This document shows positions 1 to 13,500 of a stretch of DNA of 64,000 nucleotides, one piece after another. Origin of the DNA: Hybos culiciformis. Its lineage: Eukaryota > Arthropoda > Insecta > Diptera > Hybotidae. The stretch is from NCBI GenBank assembly GCA_964007475.1, contig OZ023274.1, positions 50,735,678-50,799,677 on the forward strand, given 5' to 3'. The notes beneath the pieces are model-generated. The model was not told the DNA's origin. It searched no databases and saw only the letters and a program-made list of their open reading frames with translations. Made by a program: the position numbers and the translations under genes. How positions within the stretch are numbered: the first letter of the stretch is position 1; the number at the start of each line of letters is the position of its first letter.

Positions 1-124
1 AATTAACACAATAGAGAATTCTGTGGAAATCGGAAATTTTCATTAAAGTAATATATACATAAAAAACAAATTTATAAGCCAGAAGGTATTTTTGAAATAT
101 TTTTTGGACAAATTGAATTAAATT

Positions 125-3100
125 ATGGGTAAGTGAATTACATAGAAATTTAAGTTAAATATAAGTTTTATTTTTTTAATTTTACGCAGGAAGAAATTAA
201 AATTAAAATGACTCTAGATATAAATATGATTACGTCTCATGGACCTTGGCATCTTTATTCAGAATTAATTTTTTTTAATTAAATTCTAACAAAAAAAAAT
301 TTTTTTTTAAATGACTGACCGGTTTTATGATGCGTCTCAGAAATTTAACACTGATAATTTGAAAGGCAAAAAATATCAAAAATCTCGGTTGAAAGATAAA
401 AATTGGATATGCGAAATTTTGGATAAATAGTGTAAAATTAAGCAAAAGATAATGTTGATCAACTTTTTTAATTCGCCGACTGTACCTGGATGAAGTTAAT
501 TTGAAATTTTTAGGTTTTTCCCATTTTATGTTTAATTTATTTTTTAAAATATGTAAATTTTTTTTACTATGAAAAACGTAAAACTTGTATTTTTGAATCA
601 AAAATTACGACCTAAGTTTTCACATAGTTTTAGTTCACAATATGATTTCTAAATTCATAAGATGTACACATTTATTATATTCCAGCAGAATATATTAAAT
701 AGGTAGTCGGTGTAAATCGAATTATACTTCTATATTGCGTGATTATTGATTGAAAGTAGAGATATATATTTCTACAATACCATTTCTACTAAAAAGAAAT
801 TTTTGAAATAAACTAATCAAGGAGTAAAGATCACATAGCAATTGTATCGTAAGCCCATTCAGTGATTGTAACTCATATTTATTTGTCAGCCTTTAACATT
901 ATTATTTTTCTACGATACGCCTTATTTTATATAAATTGTTTGCTATTTTCCAATTTTTCGACTTGTAGCAGTCATACAGAATATAAAACGTCATATTTAT
1001 TTATCAACACAATGATTAATGACCTTAACCTTCTTAAGTTATTTGTAGTTGATCTAATATTTTTCGAACTATATTTGTATACAAAATAAAAATAAAGAAC
1101 AGTACCTCATAAATGAAATATAGAGCCCGTTTCCAACTTTTCGTTTAAAAATATTTCGTACTGGACGAGTTCTATTCATATACCGAATTTCATCAAATTC
1201 AACCATTTCGATTTTCTGATTCTAACAATTGGTATTATACTACTTTTCATTGAAACCCATTAAAACTTTTAAAAAAAATATGTATGTTACGAAAGTAGGT
1301 ATATACAAAAATTTTTTTTGACACCACTGTTGGCCCCTTTTGAGAGCTTCTTTCTCCAAACCACGAAAGCGAAGCATATTATTTAAGTGGGATAAATTAG
1401 TTTTGTAGTTATAAGCATTTTTTAGAGGTAGGCCAGCCGGTCATATGGTTGGAAAATAGATCAATTAGAACTAAAACTATATTTTTAAGAGATCTGAGGA
1501 TACTATCAATAAAATTGTTATAAAGTAAGCGCTTCAAATTAAACAAGGAAATATTGCATTATCATTCAACCAAACTGAATTAATATGATTACAGCGTACC
1601 TTGAATTTAAAAATGATTTAGTGCTTTACATTTTCAATTTCTTATACATACCTATACATATTTTTTTAATTTTATCTAAAATAACATAGTTTTTATATAA
1701 ATTGTCGTTTACAATGTACTACTAACTAGGTTCTTATCTTCAATGGCTTTTTTTTATTGCTTGGGAACATTATATCAATAATTTATATCTCTAATATATT
1801 TAATCACACGGATTTTAATAAAACGTTTTTAGATTATATTAAAATGCCAAGAATTTGTTATTAATTGATTATATAATCCAATTGACCAATTTTTTGAATT
1901 TATTCATTATTTTCACGTGAAATAAAAAAAGTCCCTATATGTAGTTGTAGGTACAATTGGCGATTTTTGAAAATAATTTTTTTTTTTTTAATTTTGTTAA
2001 CTTAATGTATAAAGCAGAGCTGTCGCAAGCTCGGCTCGGGGAAGACCTATTTGTAAATTTTTATAATTTTACTGTAAGGTGGCTTATAAACTAGTAGAAT
2101 AGTACAGAATTACTTAATTAAAAAAAATTATTAAAATAAATTTAGTTTTTACTTAAGATTATTATTGTTTTAATTATTTAATTTAAAATTTAATTATTTT
2201 TTAGCTGTAGAAAAAGATGAGAAGGAAAAGACGAGTGGGCTTAAAAGAGAGCTGGGTCTAATGTCCGCTGTAAATATGATTATCGGAGTAATGATTGGAT
2301 CAGGAATTTTCATATCACCAACAGCTGCACTTAAATACAGTGGAAGCGTTGGATTTTGTTTGATCATTTGGGTAATTGGTTATAAAATTTTTGTTTGGAA
2401 TGTTGTGCTTTCAAAGATTTAGAGATAAATTATTACTTAAATATATGTTAGATTAAAAAGACATTTCCTACACCTTGTCGTTACAATGAAACTTTTTATT
2501 TATTTTTTTGATAATTTGTAAATAAAAAAAATGTAATATTTTGATGCAATATTTTGATAAATTATTTTTAAATGCTTAAAGCAAAACTTACACTAGTATG
2601 AAAATAATAAAAAAAAATTTTCACTACTTATAAAATTAAGCTATGATATTTGATAAAAAGATTAATTAAAATTAGTGATTACGGAAGGAAGGCCATAATA
2701 TTTTTTTTCTATAATCATAATAATTTATTTTTAGACTTTATGTGGATTTGTTTCTTTATTGGGTGCATTATGTTTTGCTGAACTGGGTACTGTTGTCCCT
2801 AGGAGTGGTGCAGAATATGCTTATTTAATTGAAACTTTCAAAAAGTCACACAAATTTTGGGGACCACTACCTGCGTTCGTTTGTGGCTGGGTATTTATTA
2901 AAATTGAATTTAATTAATTATAAATTTATTAATAAAGTTCATTTATAATGTCAGGTGTATGTTGTAATTTTAAGACCAGCTGAAGTAGCGGTGATAGTAT
3001 TAACTTTTTCTGAATATTCAATTCAACCTTTCGGCCATCTCATAGGTTTGGATCAAATGTCGAGGGAAGATGCAGATAAAGTTATTAAAATTATATCTAT

Positions 3101-5133
3101 ATTAACCTTAGGTATGAGCAATACATATAGTACACAAACAAATACGATTTAATTTTAACGTTTTATGTTAATGTGAATATTTGTTTTATTTATTTTTAGG
3201 AATCATTACATATATTAATTTAATCAGTGTTAAATTATATGTCCATATAAATAATATTTTTAGTTTTTGCAAAGTTATTGCATGCTTGATTGTAATAGGA
3301 GGTGGTATATATGAATTATCAATTGGTAATACTAAAAATTTGCACAACAGTTTTGAAGGAACGACTACAAATGCAGGATTCATAGCTTTAGCATTTTATA
3401 ATGGACTTTGGGCATATGATGGTTGGAGCAGCGTTACTACTGTCACAGAAGAAATTAAAAATCCCGAAAAGTAAATTTCTTTTTAATTTTTTAATAATTT
3501 CAATTTTATATATATATTATTATTATGAAGAATATAATTATTTTATACACACTTATTTAAACTTATTTAAAAATTTTCAAGGAACATACCTGCGTCAATT
3601 TTAATTGGAGTGCCAGTTATAACCGGTTTATATGTTTTTATGAATTTGGCATATATGACTGTGTTATCACATGAAGAAATGATAAATGCGCCTGCTGTAG
3701 CTCTTGCTTTTGGTAAGTAACGACAATTATAGTTTCTATATTCAATTACAAATTTTAGTATAGACCTTTTTTGATGTAATGTGTACATTTTTCGTAACCT
3801 GCATACATTGTATACATATTTACATTAAACTGTAAGAAAAGATATTTATTTTTCTTTAATTTTTAGGTGAAAAAGTTTTGGGACCAGCAGCATTTTTGAT
3901 TCCTTTAGGTGTGGCATTATCAACATTTGGTTGTGCGTTAAGTATTCAATTCGGGGTAACACGATTATGTTTTGTCGCAAGTCAAGAAGGACATTTCCTT
4001 GAACCCATGTATGTATAATTTTTAAAATAATATTTTTTATGTAATGCATTTGAAATTTTAAATTTAAGGTCGTACGTACATGTTCGAAGATCAACTCCAG
4101 CAGCTGCAGTAGCATTGCAAGGTGTAATATCATTTGTTTTTATCGTTGCTGGAGATATTGAAACTTTGATTGAATTTGCTTCATTTTTAATTTGGTTCTT
4201 TTATGGTTCAGCTGTTGTATGTCTATTAGTTTTAAGGAAAACACAACCAAATTTGCCAAGACCATACAAAGTTCCTTTAATCATTCCAATATTTACTCTT
4301 GGTGTTGCTATATTCCTTTCAGGTAATTAATTATACAATAGAAATAAATAATTTCTTATTTAGTTTTCCGGTTTGTATATTTTTAACAATATGAAGAGAT
4401 ATTTTAACTTTCCAAAATAAAATAAATGATTTTTTTAATTTTTTAGTTGTGCCAGTTGCGACGGATCCTTCACCGAAATTTTTGATTGCAATTGCATTTC
4501 TGTTAAGTGGTGTCGTTTTTTACTATCCATTTGTTTACCTCAAAAAGCGTCCATCATTTGTAGGTAAGTGTGCCCTTATAAGAAGCCTTTATACTTTTCA
4601 ATATTTTATGACAAATATAAGATTTTTAAAGATTGAAATTGTATTATACCATAGTAAACAACTAAGTTCATCCGCCTCCCAAATTAAATAATCTATATTA
4701 TTTGTTTTTATTTTATTTAAATATAAAAAAAATAGTGATGAGATGGAATACGTTTTTTAGTGAATCAACATTGTTTTTGTGGGTGGTGCCAAAGATATTA
4801 AAATAAAAAATTATCGTAATTTTCATTTGAAAATTCATCTGCTTTGATTAATTTTTTACTTACTTAATTTCCGCTAAAAAATTTGAAAATTATACCAGTG
4901 TAAACCAGAAGGTATTCCTTACAATATTCAAAATTAAGCATAATGAATATATCCTATATTTGACTTATTAAAGTATAATAGCAAATTTGAACCTTATTTG
5001 AACTTAACCTGATTCAATATAATTTCAATACAATTCAATATAATGATTTATATATTAATTTTTAGATAAATTATCATATCTTATTCAAGTTTTGTTTGAA
5101 GTTGCACCATCAAATAATGAGAAAAAAATGTGA
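125..5133 (+). CDS. SLC7 (LAT/y+L/xCT-type) amino-acid transporter light chain, 10 coding exons
   Basis: Predicted 488-aa multi-pass plasma-membrane amino-acid exchanger of the APC superfamily. Exons: 125-128, 2205-2371, 2735-2890, 2955-3111, 3200-3470, 3582-3712, 3867-4008, 4069-4322, 4447-4563, 5066-5133; all have GT..AG borders and agreeing phases. Residues 33-37 (GSGIF) are the unwound TM1 substrate-binding motif of SLC7 proteins. Also seen are [16 protein letters not shown] after TM2, [15 protein letters not shown] around TM6, [10 protein letters not shown] before the last helices and the light-chain tail [15 protein letters not shown]. Length and helix pattern fit the 480-510 aa light chains that pair with CD98hc-like heavy chains. 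The start is inferred: ATGG followed by GTAAGT at 125-134 gives phase 1, exactly what exon 2 needs (MAVEKDEK...). Oddity: the loop at residues 128-155, where family members usually carry the heavy-chain-linking cysteine, has none. The SLC7 assignment is secure; the subtype is not. Confidence 0.9.
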
Positions 5134-8100
5134 TCTAGATTTAATGACAAGTAATAAATTTATTAATATTAAATAAATAATTTTGTGTGTAAGAAAAGAA
5201 AACAAAATCATTATTTTAATTTTGTACCTTTTTAGATTTAAGAAAAAAATGTTATTGTCAAACTTTTTGATCCATTTTATTTTATATTGTAAATATTTTA
5301 GATTTAAATTTTTATATTTAAATTTTTTTTTTATCAAAATTTATTTATTTTTTTCTTATGGTAAATTTTTAGGAAATATCAATTTTAAATTAAATATAAA
5401 TAAAAAATTAATTCCAAATATAACAAGACTTTTTAAAACATTTTCAAACCAGGATTTTTCGAACTATACCTTCCTGTTAGATAATTGCATACAAAACAAT
5501 AAACTGCTACAAAACTAAATTAGAGATTAGAAATTTTTTTATTTGTTTATTAACAAACTACTTATGTACTGGATAAAAAATCTATCTATTTCTTACAATA
5601 TAGTTGTAATTACGTATCATATATTTATATATTTATGTTTATATAAATATGTAAAATTCAATATTAATTTTAATAACAAAAAAAGTTAGTAATGTAAATA
5701 ATAAAATTTAAAAAACATTTCCTTTCTACGTGTATGCACATACATTTCGTGTTCAAGGAAGCTCTAAATGCCATTTTAACTAATAAATTATCATTTAACT
5801 GACCCCTATGTCCAACCTTATTCTAGGAAAACTGAAAAAAAGTCAGAGAGGGATGAAAATTCATTTAACTAATTGTAATTTATCGTACATTAACAAATGC
5901 ATAAATGTACATACAAGACGACATAATCAATAAGCTAACGAAATTTTGATTGAAATTGTTATAAAATACAGACATAACATATTTAATGTGCATATGTATG
6001 TATTGTATATTGATTATGATATAAGATTTCTAACTGAATGACAGATAAGCGATTAAGAAAGTCATATTAAAATAAAAACAAAATTTAAAAAAATATCGAA
6101 GAAAATGTTTTTAAATATTTAATTTATTAAAATTAAAATTTATTGTTCTGATAAGGAAGTGAATATAAATATTTTTTAAAGTGATTGTACTCAAAGATCA
6201 ATATACTATTTGGAAAGGCTTATATATAGGAATATAAATTAATTTTGTAGTAGTATGATTTGACGTCGATACTTTATATGAAAACTTTTTTCTGAATTAA
6301 AATCTTGAAATCATTGATTTATTGTTATGTATTTTTTTTTTTATTTAAAAAAGTTAGCTACAAATGAAAGTTTTAAGTATGTGTATTACTTTTTTCGTTC
6401 AATTTTGTAATATTTTCAGGATAACTGACTGGTGTCACAAACTTGTTTCAAAATTGATTGTTGCATGCATATCCGAATCTCAATACATCGGTGTTGATTG
6501 TATCTACTTTAATTTTTTTTTAAATTAAATTGAACACTTTGGCTTATACGCTAACAAAATATAAGTAAAAGCTCTACTGTTGATAAGCTAAGCTTAAAAA
6601 GCTATTCGATTTTTTTCTCCTGTTTTCTACGTACTACATCGTACTTGGAAATATAACTTTTATATTAAAAATTTTTTTTTTATTATTAAATTGTAGTTCT
6701 GGATTCTTAATGAAAATAATATAAACAATATAAAATATTATAAAATGCAACGTTCATTTGAATTAAAAGCTTTTAATTACAGCACAAAACATATTTTATT
6801 ATTAACTAACGCGAAAAAGAATAACTTCTCGACATTTAAAACTTGAATTACAAATGCTATAAGTTAAAAAAATTATTGAAACAATTTAATAGTAGAAGTA
6901 TTATTCACAGTGCGCTGAATTTTCCAATATGTTGAGTACTATTATCTACCAATTCGACTAACCCTTGAGTGACCATGGTATACAGTTGCTGGATCAATTT
7001 TGTTTTGAGAGTAGGTACATGTTTTAAGACAATTGTTATTATTATACATTTTGTATATTTTATTCTACCAATCAATTATTTGTTACTCATAGTTTTGAAT
7101 TGATTTATTTATTTCCTTTAAGTAAATAAAACTATTACAAAATATAATTATTTTAATTTAAAATAAAAATTTAAAACTTCGCGAAAGTTTTATTTTCAAA
7201 GTATCTTTACACATACATACATATAATGATAATTACACACTTTTTTGTCCTTATTACATATAATAGCACTTCTGTTAAGTTAATTTGGGTTGCCCATTTG
7301 TGGTATTTGCTTTGTGTTACAAAGAAGATGGTTTTGAAATAAATCCGTTGGGATATTTTAATTTAATCGTTAACAATTTCTATGATATTAAGATAATATC
7401 AAAGTAATCTCAAAGATTCACCCTGTTTGGACTGTTCTAATCAAAAAGACATTTGAAGTTTGTTCAAACTTCGCTTAAATAATTCTTATTTAACGATTTT
7501 TTTTTTAATTCAGTATACAATATTTTTTTTCGTTAGATTTTTTATTGTGATAGTTATTAAATAATATTATATATAGCTATAAAGAAAATAATGCAATTTT
7601 TTTTATATGCACATACATAAAGTGCAATATATTTTTTTTTATTTTGAACTTGCATTAAGTTCAAGTTTAGTTCATTTTAGACCGCGCGGGAACCAGAAGT
7701 CACTTTTTTTTTTTTACATAATCAAATTGTATTTAATAGGGATTAAATTATTGGATTATTTTAAAATTAAGTAATAGTAATAATTTATTATATTAATTTT
7801 TGATAAGAAAAGAAAAAGAAAATTTTATTATTGAAAGCAATGTATCCAAAAATAAGAGGAAAAATTTTCTTCTTGTCAAAAATTTAATTTCCTGTATTTG
7901 GAAAAAGTGCATAAACATTCATATGAATGTGTTTTTTTATAATTTGCGAAAATAAAACCTTATATATGCAGGTAATAAGGGAAATTATTAAAATGTTGGC
8001 ATCTTGTTTAATATTTTTTTTATTAATCTCGTTATTATTTTTTGAATAAACAATAATTAATTTAATCGCAGGCCGCCTTGCGGTTAAATAATTTTCTTCA

Positions 8101-10280
8101 GCATGGTTAGTTGAAATTTATTTTAAATATCATATTTTTGATTGTAAACTTAATTGATATTTTTTACTTTAAGAGCAAACTTCATTTTTATTTTTAATTT
8201 TTTTTATGCTAAAAAATTCAACAATAAAAATTATATTTTCATAATATTGAAATTAAAAATATTTATTCGACCTTATCCTATGATTTGAGTTTCAATATAA
8301 TAATAATGTTTTAATTTCTTTAGAACTGTTTTTCATATAATAATGAAAGAACTAAATGACTCTGTGTTTAATAACCTTATGGAATTAGTTTTGGAATCTA
8401 TACTTTTGTTGACTACTTTTGTTGACTTTTGTTGACAGCGATGAATCGATCATGAGCAGCAATATAATATGTATAAGTCAATGAGTAAACATTATGTCCT
8501 ACATATCAAAATTTGAAAATTAAAAAAATTCTCTACATACTTTTTGATTCGTTGAATATGGATAATTTTGAATTTTTTACCTTAATAGATCTGAAGGTTA
8601 AATTATTTTGTAATACCGTTTATACATATACATATGCACATAATAGTATATATACAATTTTAATTTAAAAACAAAATAAAAAGTTTATAGTTATTTTCAT
8701 ATGTAATTTAATATTACATTATAAACGTAATTTTTTATATAATATGTTTACATAATAATATTTACATATATAGATAAGTATAAAGAAATGTGTACGAATT
8801 ACAAATAAATAAATAGAAAATAAAAATAAATAAATAATAAAAATCAAAAATAGATAAATAAATAATATAATACAGGTATTAAAAAATTTGGAAAGAAGAA
8901 AATATAATATGAAAATATAATATGAAAAATAAATTTTAATTGACTAAGTTTTTTTTTTTTTATATTATGGGAAATGCATTTTTTAAATTAAAAAAAAAAA
9001 AATTAAAATAAATTCTAAAAATAAAAAAAATAAAACTTAACTTAAATGTTCTGGAGTTAACTTTTATTTATAATGGTAAGTTTATTAATTAATTGTGTAG
9101 CATTACATTATTATTTAAATAGTTAATGTTAATGTGAAATATTAAAAAAAATGAAAGTAGTATTTATTGTAATTTTATTTTTAAACATTAGTGGTGGTAG
9201 GCACTTACTTATTTTATTAATTAAAAAATCGTGATTTTAATAATTATATTTACAACTTTTATCTGTTGTTCATATGCAGAATGAGATATTTCCAAAAAAA
9301 CAACTAGATATTGAGGACCAATGCAACCAAAATTGTTGATTCAAATTTAAACTTTTATTTCGTTTTCCATCCATCCTGCACTCTAAAATACTTGAAGCTA
9401 TTAAATAGTCGACCGATTTTGATCGTATTAATGCCGAAATATGCGTAATTTCTTTCACTTTCATTTACGATATAAGATGAAATTCTCGAAGATTAAATTT
9501 AGGAGTTTGAAGCTCTCGTCCGGTTCAGTTTTGAAAATAATGGATAGATGGTTGGATCCCATTTTTAATCAAGGATTTGAACTTTGAAAATTTTATCCAA
9601 AAAATTTGACATACCCCATTCTTCAAATGCACAACAGAAATGTATTGATTTTACCTTTTAAAGGCAATATCAATATTTTTTTTTTATTTTTCTAAATAAC
9701 ATTTTTATAAAATCCAATTTATTGACAATAGTAATTATAGTTTTGGTTTTCTAACTATAAAACAAGCTTTTTTTTATAAAGCTTCAAAATGACTTCAAAA
9801 TGAAATGAAATATAATAAATAAGTATTATATAGGTAAATGCATTTATAAGAAAATAGTAAATAAATAAATAAATACAAATGTTTTTTAAATAAAATCTTA
9901 TTATATTATATTATACATATTTTAAAATAATATTAAAACATTCAACCAACCACGTAATAGCAAAAAAAAAAAAAAAATGTTTTTTTCCAATTACGGTAAT
10001 GTGACGTAATATTTAACCCTATATAAGTTGTCTGGGGAAAATGGGAAAATACATAATGTTTTATTATCATTTAAAATTAATATAAATGTACTATTTACTT
10101 TATTTATAAAATTATGTGTATATTTAGTTAGAGATACATTAATCTTGAAGTTCAAAGACTGAAGAAATGAAAATATAGTACATTGTCTAAAACGTTTATT
10201 CTTGTGGAGTACAGCTGCATTGTCATGCTGCAAGTAAGGTTGTAAATTTTATTTATATATACAAACTTTGCGAATGATAT

Positions 10281-10331
10281 TTTTAATCCTTACCTTTTTT
10301 AAACCTTTTTTAATCCTTACCTTTTTTAAAC
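10281..10331. repeat. Tandem repeat, two copies of a 27-bp unit
   Basis: The unit containing AATCCTTACCTTTTTTAAAC occurs at 10285 and again at 10312. Local slippage duplication in non-coding DNA. Confidence 0.8.
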
Positions 10332-10510
10332 AAATTTGAAGTCGTCTTTGTCGAAAAACGGTATACCTACTTCTTTCTCGAAAAAACTTAAAAAGTAGCG
10401 CATAAATATAAAGAATTATTGTAATTAGAATATAGAGCTTTTTGTGGCGATCAAAATTAAAGTTATTAATCAGCGATCTAAGAATGAATTATGTAAATTA
10501 TCATGTAGAA

Positions 10511-10572
10511 AAAATTAATAAATAAAATTTATTATGAGAAAATTAATAAATAAAATTTATTATGAGAAAATT
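10511..10572. repeat. Tandem repeat, two perfect copies of a 28-bp unit
   Basis: The unit beginning AAAATTAATAAATAAAATTT occupies 10511-10538 and is repeated exactly at 10539-10566, with a partial third start. No coding potential. Confidence 0.9.
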
Positions 10573-13500
10573 TTATAATCATATGACTATGATGTTAAAT
10601 TTCTTTAAGTTTGAATTCTGCTTTCAAATCTGACCTATAAGCTAAGCTGTAAAAGACTATAAAAGAATATTGAAAAAATAAACAAATATTTGGTTCATAT
10701 TTTCATGAATAAAAGTAAAAAAGAACTTTTTTTTTTATAATAAGGGGCTCTAAAGAAATAATGACATTACCTGACATATATAGCAAATGTTTTTGAATGT
10801 TAACTAATTTTTTTTTTTTTTTTGCATATATTTTTTAACTAGTTTCTATTAACAACCATCATCAGAAAAATATAAATCCCAAATGATTACAAAAAGGATG
10901 CAATTATAATCCTTTTGAAAATAAAATTTCTTTTAACAAAATATAATATTTTACAGATGGGGTCAATTATCACTTTTATTGAAATTTATTTATCCAATAA
11001 TATGGTTGAGCAGATTTTATTTATAAAATGCTTTTATTTTTTGTTAACTAATTAGTAAAATAAAAAATTAATTAAAAATCATAAATTGTAATAAATAAGT
11101 ATGTAAATAAGTAGGAAAAAATATGAGAAAAAAGTTTCTTGAAAGTTTTATAATTTCTAATTAGTGAGGGCCAGGTATTGATTAATGTTATGAATCGGCG
11201 GTAAATCGGTGTGTATATTATCTACCTCATAGAAGAACGTATTTTATATTGTTGGGTACATTTATATATTTTTCAAATTATATGTTAAACATTTGAGCAA
11301 TCCATTTAATTATTTAAAACCTTTTAATTAAAATTAATATACCATTATAATTGAAAGATTATATGCAAAAATGTTTATAATCCCTACATATAATCCCTAG
11401 AATGATAACTTATTAGCATTCTAAATTAAATTAGCAATAATCGGGGATTAAAATTTTACTTGGGTTCGTACAATCCACATTATACTTATTTAATCGAAAT
11501 CCGCAATATCACTTTAAAACAATATTAAAATATAGAATTTTTTTGAATGAACATATTTTTCACCCTTGACAGGTTGAAAACTTCTATAGCTCAGGAGCCC
11601 ATACAATCTTATACTTTTTAGTGTAGGACAGAAAATATAAACTAGGTTTTTCATTTTATTGTAAACGTAGTAAAAAAGTTGCATTTCAAAAGCCTATCTA
11701 TTTTTTCGAAAGGAAAACTATTATTTCCTCAAATTTTCCAATAATTAACTATCCAAACTCAGTTGTAATTTTAAGATTTAAATTTGATTTATGTGTGTTT
11801 GAAAAAAAATCTAATGAAAACTTTATAGCTAAATTCAGATTTTGGAAATAAAAAAAAATTAAAGACTTTTTCGATTGTGAATTTTTCATTAAAACGTATT
11901 CTAGAAAATTTCTAAGAACAAAAAAAATTAATTAATTTGTAATATGAATTAAATATACATTATTAAATAGTATAATTGGAATAATTAAGAAATCTTATTT
12001 GTTTTGATACTTTTTATTCTAGCTTAGCCATAATTAGAAATCAATTAAAAAAAGCTTTTAATAAGTATGCTTGTTTTAAATTACAAGCTTTATAGAAACG
12101 TCTGTCAGTATGACTAGCGCGTGTCACTCATTGGCTCGGAAATTCATTTTACTATGTATGTACATTACATACAGGTAAAATGGAAGCGAATTTGAATTTT
12201 ATTTTCATAAAAATCAAAACTTTTTTATAAAGCCATTTAAAATTTGCCAAGTTAGTGATAATTCTTATGAAACCTTTACTTTTTTTGTTTGTCATATCTA
12301 AAGAAAAAAAATGTCTGTAATTTTTTTTGGGTAAATGTCTCAAATTTCAATTAGTATTGTAATTATTTTTATTTTTATATAATTTCTTATTATATATATT
12401 TTTACTTTTATTTTTCTTTTTTTAATCAATGCAAAAGTATTTTATTTCCTTTCTATAACAAAAAAAAAATTAATTTTGCTCAATAAGACATTTTTATTTT
12501 CATTATTATTTTGTTTTTTTTGTTTTTTTTGTGAAACAGAATATATTAATTTGCAGGTGTAAATTCGAATTATTGATGAAAAAAATGTAGATATAATATT
12601 TCGGAAGCCAAATTATAAAAATTATTGAATGAATTATATTGAAAATTGGAACTCAATAAAATATTTTTCCCCAAAATAATTTTAATATCAAATTTTCCTT
12701 ACGAATGTTGTTTCATTTTGGAAACTTTCAATGCTTCGTTTTAAAGTAATTTTTAGTCATATGTAAGTTCGATATAATATGAGTTCGATATAATATTTCC
12801 TTTAACTTAATAAAACTGGTCAGAATACTAAAATAAAAGCATTGCAAATGATTTGTCCGAAACTGTATAAAAGTAAGTTAATTTAATTGAAAAGGAAAAA
12901 ACTAATTACTACAAAATAAAAATAAAGTAAAAATTTGTATAGCAAATTATTATATTCAGGAAATTCAATATAAATATAAGTTCAAAAACCTCAATTTATA
13001 TTCATCTGTATTTATATTTAAAAATTTATATTAATTTTTATTAAATTCAATGTAAAACTAGAAAATATTAGCATAATAATTTATTTAAATTAAATTCTTT
13101 CTAAAACTATTCTTATTTATCAAAAATTAAATTCTTTTAAATATGAAAGTTTTCTATTAAAAAAAAAAAACATCTGTCAAATATGCTAATTATATGCAAA
13201 ATATAAAATGTATATTTTTAAAATATATTACAATGTTGCAGCAAATAATGAATTTTTTTTTTTTTATTATTTTAATTCAAATTTTATTTTTATTTTTAAA
13301 TATTTACTATGAATTTAAAAAAAAAATGTATTTATAGTACAATTTTGTACTTACATAAATTGTTTGTTTTTTTCAAAGGAAATATAACTTCAAGAAAATA
13401 AGATTTAATGAAGCAGATGAAGCTTTGAGTACAGAGTCTTTTAGTATGTTTTTTTTAAGTTGCACTTTTTCAGGATCATTTTAATTATTTTTTTTTATTG

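Noticed and set aside
1914..1919. CACGTG E-box in transporter intron 1, a possible CLK:CYC site
   Set aside because: About one such site is expected by chance in 64 kb of this composition, and it lies 14 kb from cycle in another gene.
5183..5518. 111-codon ORF just after the transporter stop
   Set aside because: Phe/Leu/Lys/Ile-rich low-complexity translation in likely 3' UTR, with no domain or signal.
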